In this document: piece by piece, positions 7,301 to 12,731 of the stretch | Layout of the letters: every line of letters starts with the position of its first letter | How positions within the stretch are numbered: the first letter of the stretch is position 1 | Source: a virus | IMG/VR virus record: IMGVR_UViG_3300034198_015833 | Location: 1 to 25,660 of that record | Length of the DNA: 25,660 bases | Reading direction: 5' to 3' (one strand) | Position numbers and translations under genes: made by a program | The notes under the pieces: generated by a model | What the model was told of the DNA's origin: nothing | The model's input: only the letters and a program-made list of their open reading frames with translations | The model's database searches: none

Positions 7301-9786
7301 AACTCGCTGTCTTGGTTAAGTACTTGGCGAGACACAATGCCTTGCCCAACATCTCGCTCTGTTTCAAAACGTATTGGATTTTCAACCGGGTATAAATATT
7401 TAACCCCGCCTGGTGCCACATCAAATTGACTTCCCTCTGGCACCAAATGCTGGTCTTGCATTTTTCGAAACTCAGATTCGTTAACTTTTAAAGGCTCACC
7501 CAAAGTAACTTCACCAATTGCTTTGGCTGTTCCCTCGCCTGTGCGAACAATCGCAATGCGTTGTCCTACATATGCACGCAAAGAGTCAGTATTTCTTGTT
7601 TCGTATTTCTTTTTACCATCAACAATTTCATCGGCATAACGCAGCCCGGCTTGGGTGTCACTGCGCACATTAATACCCATTAGGCGACCGTCTTGAAAAA
7701 AGAAGTCTCCTTGATCAAACTCGCTGTTGGTGTTAACACCATCCGCGCTGACCTTGATGGGATAGCGCACAGCCATCTCCTCTGGGGTGATGCCAAGCTT
7801 GGAAGCGGTCACGCCGTAGAACGTAGACATCAATGTGGCGTAGCCTTCATTGACATCATTGGTAAAGCGCTGGGTGCCTTGGAGCTCAGTCAAGACTTGT
7901 TGCTTGACCACATCCATGGATGCTTTAAATGCGTCGTCACCCTGCTTGTCTGCAAGCACTTTCTCGACTTCAGCTTTGAGGATTTCGCCCTGGTTTTGCA
8001 TGTACTCATCGGCCTGTACTTTGCTCATCCCGCTGGGGTCAGATTTCAAATGCGGCAACAAAGATTGCGCGTAATCGCTCCCGGCTATGCGCGCGGCAAA
8101 TTCCGATACGGGAATGGCCACATCGGTGCCGGTCTTCAAAGACTCTTCCAGGTTGGCCAATGAAGGCACATTGGCAATCACCTGGTCGATGTTGGCACCG
8201 GCAGCGGTCAACGTATCAATTAGCGTCTGGGGCTCTATGTACAACGTGTTGACGGGTGCATCTTGGGTGACAGATTGCATGAACCCTTCAAAGCTTTGCA
8301 CGTCACGCTCGCGCACTTTGCTGGCTGAGGAGAGATCGTTCAAACCATTTAAAAGATTAAAAAGTTGATTAGCTTTGCCGGCTTCTTCCTGGTCTTTTTG
8401 CATTTTGCTGGCGCCTCCAAAAAGAGCGCCAAATGTTCCACCCGTTAAACCGCCAACAAAAAATCCTGCAGCACCAGCTTCGGCAACGCCTTCGCTCAAA
8501 GATTGGTCGCGGTTTAAGTTGTCTTTGATGGCCAGGTTGCTAGCAAACTGCTCGCCCATACTTTGCGGAGCCTCAGTCAGCGCTTCTGTCAAAAATGCTT
8601 TACCAGCGCGGGGCACTAAAGAGCCACCTTCGCTGATGATTTTTCCTAAAAACTTACCGCCATAAAAGTTAGTGATTGCATCAATTAAACCTGCCATCGT
8701 GCCGGCTTGCTCTGCCGTTGTGGCTTGCAGGTAAAGACGCGCCGCTTCCTTTGAATAGCCTTGCCGATCTATTAAGTCGTAATAGGCAGGTGAAGTTCTG
8801 AGTTGTTCATCGGTGATTTTCTCTGCTTCTGCACGCGTTTGGTTGGCTTGTTGAGCGTAACCAATCAAGCCTTCGCTGATGCCGCTATAAGCAGACATGG
8901 TCGACATTGCAACTTTGGTGGCTTCGCGCATAGCCGCTTCAGCGCCAATCTTTCCTTCTAGCTGAGAGAAAGTATTTGCAGCAGCACTTTTGGTGACGTA
9001 CATGCTCGCCAATAGCGCTGCAGTTGTGGGCAGGGATTGCAGGGCGTCTCCTACCAACTTGACTGGAGACAGGTAGGCAGCGTTGTCAGTGTCAGTTGTG
9101 AAGTATTCTTTTGCGCTGTACTTGCTTTGCACTGCAGCCGGAGCTTGGCGCATGATTTGATTTGCCAACTCTTGCTGGGTTTGTGCCCAACGCGAAAGCG
9201 CGCCGGCTGAACTTGCACGCGCTTTTTGCAGACCTGCTGGATCGTTTTTATAAAGGGTCGCTAAATCTTCTTCTGAAGTGGGGCTAACCATTCCCAAAGA
9301 TAGGACCGGTAGCGCGGCTTCAAACAATTTTGTGCCGGCCGCGGTAAGGTTTAAAACACCAGAGCCCAATGAGCGCGTTAAGTAACTGGCCGCCATTTCG
9401 ATATTGCCCATCTGCGCTGTATCGTCTTGCGCAATCTTGGCAAAGTTGGGGTCCATCAATTGACGCGCCAGCACGGGTGACTCGCTCATCATGCGCTGCA
9501 TGTCAAGGAGCCTTACGCGCTCTTTGCGGCGCACGTCTGCCAGGTTATCTTCAACGGTTTGTTGTGGCAGGCCGCTGGTGCGTGAGAGCTTTAGAGCTTC
9601 GGCTGCTTGGTCTGGATTAATGGGGCTTACAACATCTAACACGCCTTTGATTTGCTGCTGCTGCAGTTTCAAATCTTCTTTTGCAAAATCCATGTATGGA
9701 TTTGCATTGGGTGTTGATGGCTCAGGCGAAGCGACGTAAGAAGACAGGTCTTCTTGCACTAGCTTCATGTAGGGATTGTCAGCCAC
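1306..9786 (-). CDS. giant virion-ejected polyvalent protein (2826 aa; T7 gp16 position)
   Basis: This is a single 2826-codon frame with a GTG start at 9786 and AAAGGA seven bases upstream; the only nearby ATG is out of frame. It sits where T7-like phages encode the ejected core protein gp16, directly after gp14- and gp15-like genes. Visible parts: a short N-terminal duplication (NPYMKLVQEDL, NPYMDFAKEDL); a Gly/Ala-rich hydrophobic stretch at 436-460; an ASCH-like domain at about 715-810 (KKYETRNTDSLRAYVGQRIA); a helical domain at about 860-1275 with core GPKIGNGFFSNL and LTMDRWLVRTWGR that resembles an HhH-GPD glycosylase signature; a polar linker at about 1285-1365; a GNAT-like region at about 1387-1542; a zincin with H1617-E-S-G-H1621 and a downstream HEKFARGFEAYLFEG; long helical regions; and a C-terminal part with a likely membrane segment at 2684-2708. 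No lytic transglycosylase motif was recognised. Domain arrangement matches published polyvalent proteins. Individual enzymatic activities are inferred. Confidence 0.88.
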   Translation of the reverse strand: MADNPYMKLVQEDLSSYVASPEPSTPNANPYMDFAKEDLKLQQQQIKGVLDVVSPINPDQAAEALKLSRTSGLPQQTVEDNLADVRRKERVRLLDMQRMMSESPVLARQLMDPNFAKIAQDDTAQMGNIEMAASYLTRSLGSGVLNLTAAGTKLFEAALPVLSLGMVSPTSEEDLATLYKNDPAGLQKARASSAGALSRWAQTQQELANQIMRQAPAAVQSKYSAKEYFTTDTDNAAYLSPVKLVGDALQSLPTTAALLASMYVTKSAAANTFSQLEGKIGAEAAMREATKVAMSTMSAYSGISEGLIGYAQQANQTRAEAEKITDEQLRTSPAYYDLIDRQGYSKEAARLYLQATTAEQAGTMAGLIDAITNFYGGKFLGKIISEGGSLVPRAGKAFLTEALTEAPQSMGEQFASNLAIKDNLNRDQSLSEGVAEAGAAGFFVGGLTGGTFGALFGGASKMQKDQEEAGKANQLFNLLNGLNDLSSASKVRERDVQSFEGFMQSVTQDAPVNTLYIEPQTLIDTLTAAGANIDQVIANVPSLANLEESLKTGTDVAIPVSEFAARIAGSDYAQSLLPHLKSDPSGMSKVQADEYMQNQGEILKAEVEKVLADKQGDDAFKASMDVVKQQVLTELQGTQRFTNDVNEGYATLMSTFYGVTASKLGITPEEMAVRYPIKVSADGVNTNSEFDQGDFFFQDGRLMGINVRSDTQAGLRYADEIVDGKKKYETRNTDSLRAYVGQRIAIVRTGEGTAKAIGEVTLGEPLKVNESEFRKMQDQHLVPEGSQFDVAPGGVKYLYPVENPIRFETERDVGQGIVSRQVLNQDSELGKEYAAEDAKEKELSDDVESGVQGNVPTAVDEQSALVNALKVAKSKVWNKGRDLKVAIQEAVQGAAQAAGVDVGLPSPQSTEYLVRVGVQDALLALAQNPNAIGWYDIKTRQALAVMALVHPEIATDENARFAFVWALAVTSNGMKVGKNFELAELAYVEYKKTGSMPTNIQAGQAQKAINKSLQLFNDLKAQWGIDDLRRFMLTNFTVGEITSLSKSLKPGGEHAATMVKGAAIIGPKIGNGFFSNLYGNFDALTMDRWLVRTWGRWTGTLIKPQPVQTAKARDRFSVARDALFEDEKMKAILGDRFAKDTPLDELAVQVQEASMDPKLREQMNETEAGVEFRKAGNSLAKYLDGQKEAPAGPTERNYIRSVFGDMLTELRTRPEYADLTMADLQAVLWYAEKRLYETAKDNADEEDSTEGYNDEDAPDYANAAADVARTKGVTDRRIQNAFKKEEQNGRTGNARSEDGAQRPVQPQGQQPQTESFTSREKRFFIGAVAVQRARSHRAGDAQSSATYQRDGDGYDGRPGPLKPRVKKALGVTYTTEWKAGKSLGTIFKANGITTPKFYELAQGDEKNATRFENAIIESKNSSGAFGSAVYVYSANEYQSMRLFLAEDGKSGVAIKPDGDIVSVFSGKGSSAGRSVMELAVAAGGTKLDAFDTILPTYYAAHGFVATSRMSWDESQSPNNWSKKAFGEFNNGEPDVVMMVLDKAFMGRYDIKDGKRFDDYGKALAAQTRAAKKLAPLNSVLYQGDQGPRGKISFGTDITETPSVITLFKAANLSTFLHESGHFFLEVTADIASRPNAPQEITDDMQAILKWFGVTDLAAWKSMPLEERRPMHEKFARGFEAYLFEGKSPNLELQSIFQRFRAWLVNVYKQIKALNVELDDEIRGVFDRMVATSAAIQEAEQARTFVPLFENKPPFMTNDEWKEYQLSDVAASMEAINELQARSLRDMKWLSNAKSRVLKAMEKENASLRKEVRREVEVEVMGEPVYRAREFLKRGTIDGQPVEGGYKLSIPEIEVMYGDNPIVGTIKSELGHGKYGMLGVENGIHPNQVAEMFGFTSGDHLVRSLLEAPDPRGVIEQATDQRMLERYGDINSPQVLSKAADEAIHNEARAKFVAAEANALAKATGRPKILATAAKQFAEMMINRLQIRNIKPGQYAASAARAAKSAVKAGSNLVEAATEKRNQLINTYAAKAAYNAQDEVIKAVRYLSRFDSKNIYKTINVDYLEQIHDLLDRFDLRTSTTLRAIDRRSSLVQFVAAQQAKGIEPVIDPKLLNDAYRVSYKEMTLEDFRGLVDAVRNIEHIGRLKDKLLKIQDQREFKVIATEAGETIRANATQNIQPQLEQKGLVNAVVNNGNEVLAWHRKFASLIRQMDGFKDGGFLWSTFSRPMNEAGNQEASMREKATVKLAEIYKLLGKVNLDSKMLIPSIGGSLSLEGRLAIALNMGNEINMRRVMEGEGWNAGQVNDVVGSLTRDQWNFVQSIWDYLNTYWPEISAKERRMTGIVPEKVASRPFLVTLQDGTQMSLQGGYYPIKYSAARSSKAEADTAAEVLKQMERGLYTRAQTARGHIEARVESVDRPMRYDLGVIDQHLNQVIHDLSWHEYLVDANRLLRSGPVDQAIRDHYGSEVLSTMRKMFEDIAIGELPSANVVERGVRWIRSGASIASMGWNLVTSLQQPLGLTQSIVRIGPKWVAQGMGRWLRDAASMENTVGWISDRSEFMRLRAKTQQREISEIRNTISKGETRSAVEGTFFYLIGKMQLVADVPTWLGQYEKSMASGVDEPKAIAMADQAVLDSQGGGQIKDLSMAQRGNEFQKLWTNFYSFFNVAYNQLTESINETRLVGPSRLPLLAADVLMLTMVPATLGYFLIAAVKGKDDDEEKLIKNLIAANITYPMGMVVGLREFSGVVSGFMGYEGPAGARFFSDVAKFAKQIEQGEADEAFFRAANATAGVLFHYPALQLERTVRGILELYEGNTENPLAPLVGPPPKN
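5703..5924 (-). CDS. candidate nested overlapping ORF inside the giant gene (73 aa, +1 frame)
   Basis: An ATG at 5924 begins a 73-codon ORF in the +1 frame relative to the giant gene, ending in TAA at 5703. AAAAAGGAAGAGCAAA stands directly before the ATG, a good ribosome binding site. By my hand count about 70% of its codons end in G or C, against about 36% for the host frame over the same bases, where CGA, GGA and CAA are frequent. The product starts MDAQEMHDLRMEHNDQ and ends DPIAQAMRNHPQLTK, ETAMDMMDALGL, which I recall as similar to C-termini of other phage proteins (NPxLTxExAxxMMxxxG). The host frame still looks real here (RFFIGAVAVQRARSHR), so both frames may be used. Alternatives are the relic tail of a formerly separate protein, a +1 frameshift product, or chance. 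The in-frame extension upstream to 6236 looks like a shadow. Confidence 0.4.
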   Translation of the reverse strand: MDAQEMHDLRMEHNDQSNLKGSSPKLKALLLARNGSSSEPLQSNELDPIAQAMRNHPQLTKETAMDMMDALGL

Positions 9787-9798
9787 GCATGATTCCTT

Positions 9799-12096
9799 TT
9801 ATTGTTTTTTGCCGCCGCGAACCCAAAAACTTGCGATGTTTTTCTCAGTGATGGGGTAACCTGCGGACTTCAAAGCAGGAATGATTTGCACGCGTTGTGC
9901 CGCTGGAATAGAGGCTATTGGTATTTTTTCTTCACCCACCATGACGTAGGCGTTTTGCAATTCATCGGCCTTCATGGTGACGATCGGCACGTCAGCTTTA
10001 TCCCACATTATTGAGCGCGACTTGTAGACCTTGTCCATCTCGACTTCTTGCAAAATTTTCTTTAACTCTTCTTGGCTTGCTTTGCGTTTGCCTTGCAAGG
10101 TAGAAGACTCGTAAGAGCTAATTCTTTGGTCAATAGCGCCCTGGAACTCATTAAAGCTTTTGGTTTGTGAGTCACCGGGTTTGCCGCTAGCGGGCAAGAT
10201 TCCCATGCGAACAGCGGAGTCTTTGACCATCTCGGCATTGCTCATGATGGACAAGTGCTGCTCGTCCTTGGAGCCATTCATAGCGTTGTTGATGGAGTAG
10301 AGCTTGTTGAGATCGGGCTCGCTGACTTTTAGGCTGTATTTGTTATAGATGTCTGTGGGCGTCATGGTCTTCAAATCAGACATATTGGTCATGACATCGG
10401 CCCAAGTGGCTGGGTCTGTTTCGACTTTGTTGCCTTTAGAGAAACCAACAACGCCTGCCAAGTGACCGGTATTTTTTAGGCCAAGATAAGCAGCGGGGTT
10501 TGCCTTTTGAAAATCCAGTATGGACTTGCCTGGGTTTTGTACAAACCAATCAGTAGCCCCACCGATCAGGCTTTTTTCGCCTTCTGCTTGTTGGGCTTTT
10601 TGTGTTTGCCAGTCTTGGGTGACGCGGGTTCTGGCTTGGTCTCTGATCGCTACGTCGTTGGGAGTTTTACCAGAGCTGTCGTACCAGTTATCGAGAGCGC
10701 GCAAGCGCGCATTCAAATCTCCTTTGCTCGCAGTGGCGCGAGACAAGCTGGTAGCTTCGACGCCCACGTTTTGCGCTTCTTCGGATTTTGTCTCGGCGTG
10801 TCGCGTGGTCAGGCCCTGCATCGTCGCGGTGTACACGCTTGGAGTTATATCTCCCGCGTTTAGCATTTGATCTAGCTTGGCGCGTTGTTGCACCAAACTG
10901 CCGCCACCGATGAGAGAGAGCGTTTGCGCAAGCTTGATAGATGCATCTGCCGTGCCTGCGGTGTCAAGGGTTTTGACAAACTCGCTGCGTTTTTCGGGAT
11001 TAATTTCCTGCTCATTGGCCGTGTAGTATTTTTTAGCTTCATCAAATTTATCTGCTGCTAAAAAACTATTGACAACTTTGCCGTGCATGTCGGTGAGCTT
11101 TATCAAGACAAACTGGCGAGCAGCTTCTGTGTCGCGTGCAAAGCCTTTGCCTTCAGCGATTGTGAGAGCTTCCTCGATGACGGTGGCTTTGGCTGTTGCG
11201 TAAGGATTAGGGGGTGCTTTTTCTTTGCTATCAAAAAATACGTCTTTGCCCTCGGCTATGCGCTTTTGTGCATGCGCTACAGCTTTATCCTCAATCGCTT
11301 TAGAAACCGGTTCGTTTCTAGAAATGTTTCCCAATACTTCGACAACTTCTTGTTTTGTTAGCGTTGGCACAAGGGTTGGGATTTGTTTTTCTTTTCCATT
11401 GATTTCAACATCAATGGTGTATTCAGTAGCAATGTCGTTTGTGCCTGGTACTTTTAAAAGACCTAAATACCCTACGCCTTTGTTATCTTCACTATTGTGT
11501 CTTTTACCTGCATTTGCCATATCAAATTCGCCAGGCTTAGCTCTGAGATCATTTAAATCTGCACGGTTTGCGTTCCAATATGGAGCGGAAACAATGGCGT
11601 CTTGCGCAGAAGCATCCAAACGTGCAGCACCACTGGCTTCTTTCCATACTTTGGATTGAGTCAAGTTATGTGACTCGATCTGGTTTAAGGCCATGTCTCT
11701 GCGACGTACTGCTACTTGGTCATACAGCTTGCGCTGCATGTCGTTTTGCAGGCCAGCGGAGTTGTCTTTAATGGCCTGATCAATTGCTTTGATGGTTGCC
11801 TCTTTTGCGTTGACCGCGTCTCCTGCTTGCAGCCCCAGGTACTGGGTATTGATGCCACGCAAGGAGTCCATCAAATTTGTGTCACGTGTTTTAGCTTCTG
11901 CTTCGTTAACATCTTTTTGCATGTCCGCGGCAATTGAGGACAGCGCTGTGCCGGCTTTTAAGGTAGCGTTGCCAAACTCTTGTTGTTGCTGGCCTGGCAT
12001 CGCGGCCATGCCTGCGCTCATGGGTGCTTCGGCGCGCGAGGGCCCTAGCACTTGAGGAGAAGCTTGGAATTCGTCGTAGGTAGGAACGCGTGGCAT
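9799..12096 (-). CDS. T7 gp15-like internal virion (ejection) protein
   Basis: 765 residues, ATG at 12096, separated by two bases from the stop of the gp14-like gene. Position between a gp14-like and a gp16-like gene, large size and a mostly helical, soluble, Gln/Ala-rich sequence fit the T7 gp15-type ejected core protein, which is released into the periplasm on infection. Assignment rests on order and composition more than on a motif. Residues about 191-290 differ: they contain a compact beta/helix module (KGVGYLGLLKVPGTND, QIPTLVPTLTKQEV, KAVAHAQKRIAEGKDVFF) that I recall from many unrelated phage virion proteins. This stretch is near 38% GC against 52-58% in nearby lines, so it looks inserted. 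The flanking helices (DLRAKPGEF and PYATAKATVIEEAL) continue on either side. Confidence 0.75.
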   Translation of the reverse strand: MPRVPTYDEFQASPQVLGPSRAEAPMSAGMAAMPGQQQQEFGNATLKAGTALSSIAADMQKDVNEAEAKTRDTNLMDSLRGINTQYLGLQAGDAVNAKEATIKAIDQAIKDNSAGLQNDMQRKLYDQVAVRRRDMALNQIESHNLTQSKVWKEASGAARLDASAQDAIVSAPYWNANRADLNDLRAKPGEFDMANAGKRHNSEDNKGVGYLGLLKVPGTNDIATEYTIDVEINGKEKQIPTLVPTLTKQEVVEVLGNISRNEPVSKAIEDKAVAHAQKRIAEGKDVFFDSKEKAPPNPYATAKATVIEEALTIAEGKGFARDTEAARQFVLIKLTDMHGKVVNSFLAADKFDEAKKYYTANEQEINPEKRSEFVKTLDTAGTADASIKLAQTLSLIGGGSLVQQRAKLDQMLNAGDITPSVYTATMQGLTTRHAETKSEEAQNVGVEATSLSRATASKGDLNARLRALDNWYDSSGKTPNDVAIRDQARTRVTQDWQTQKAQQAEGEKSLIGGATDWFVQNPGKSILDFQKANPAAYLGLKNTGHLAGVVGFSKGNKVETDPATWADVMTNMSDLKTMTPTDIYNKYSLKVSEPDLNKLYSINNAMNGSKDEQHLSIMSNAEMVKDSAVRMGILPASGKPGDSQTKSFNEFQGAIDQRISSYESSTLQGKRKASQEELKKILQEVEMDKVYKSRSIMWDKADVPIVTMKADELQNAYVMVGEEKIPIASIPAAQRVQIIPALKSAGYPITEKNIASFWVRGGKKQ

Positions 12097-12098
12097 AT

Positions 12099-12641
12099 CT
12101 AACTACCCATTCCATTGGTTCTACTTTGATAGCCCTTGTTTTGCATATACCAAGCGCCAGCAACCGTGCCTGCGCTTCCTATCAATGAGGAGTACATGGC
12201 CATGTTGGGATCGATACCTTGTGCGGTGGAGCGTTTGATCGCGGCGTCGTTCATGTCGTTGACGCCTTTCATGCGAAACGACTCGGCTGCTTGGGTGGCG
12301 TTGGAGCTGATGGTCAGGGCATCGGACTCGACCATGAACTGGGTGGAAGCCAAGATACGGTTGGTGGTCTCGGAGGCTGAAACGTCGATGCCGTTGGCTG
12401 CGCTAGAAGTTTTTTGTGCAGCTTTTAGGTTGGCCCCTTTTAGGCGAACTGATTGCTCTTGGCGTTGTCCTGTGATCAACGCTTGTTGTGCGGAGAGTTC
12501 ATCAGAGCGTGCGTTGATGGCGGCAATGTCTGCTTGAAAATTTAAAGCATTGCGGGTGCCAATGGCAGAGTTCCTTGCCCCAAACGCGCTATTGACTGCG
12601 CCAATGCCCATGACTGTTATGGCTGCTACTGAAAATGACAT
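12099..12641 (-). CDS. T7 gp14-like internal virion protein
   Basis: 180 residues, ATG at 12641 with AAAGGAAAAGGCGAAC before it. The N-terminus (SFSVAAITVMGIGAVNSAFG) is hydrophobic and glycine-rich. It is followed by a long Ala/Gln/Asn-rich helical region and a second short apolar segment near 155-166 (SSLIGSAGTVAGAWYM). This pattern and the position after the tail tube genes and before gp15- and gp16-like genes match the small ejection protein of T7-like phages, which inserts in the outer membrane as part of the DNA translocation channel. The function is inferred from position and shape. Confidence 0.68.
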   Translation of the reverse strand: MSFSVAAITVMGIGAVNSAFGARNSAIGTRNALNFQADIAAINARSDELSAQQALITGQRQEQSVRLKGANLKAAQKTSSAANGIDVSASETTNRILASTQFMVESDALTISSNATQAAESFRMKGVNDMNDAAIKRSTAQGIDPNMAMYSSLIGSAGTVAGAWYMQNKGYQSRTNGMGS

Positions 12642-12712
12642 GTTCGCCTTTTCCTTTAATGGCTAAAAGATACCCTGCAAATGCGCATGGACGCGCACTG
12701 CAATTAATGGTT

Positions 12713-12730
12713 TATGCGCCCTATGCGCCC
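12713..12730 (-). repeat. perfect 9-nt tandem repeat (x2) after tail gene stop
   Basis: TATGCGCCC on the plus strand is repeated exactly twice at 12713-12721 and 12722-12730, followed by a degenerate third copy (TCTATGCCCC). It lies immediately downstream of the TAG stop of the tail tube B-like gene, in the 90-base gap to the gp14-like gene. No terminator was seen here. Confidence 0.7.
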
Positions 12731-12731
12731 T

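Noticed and set aside
7693-8163. 156-aa plus-strand ORF opposite the giant gene
   Set aside because: Antisense shadow; no family resemblance, and the opposite strand carries an unbroken real gene.
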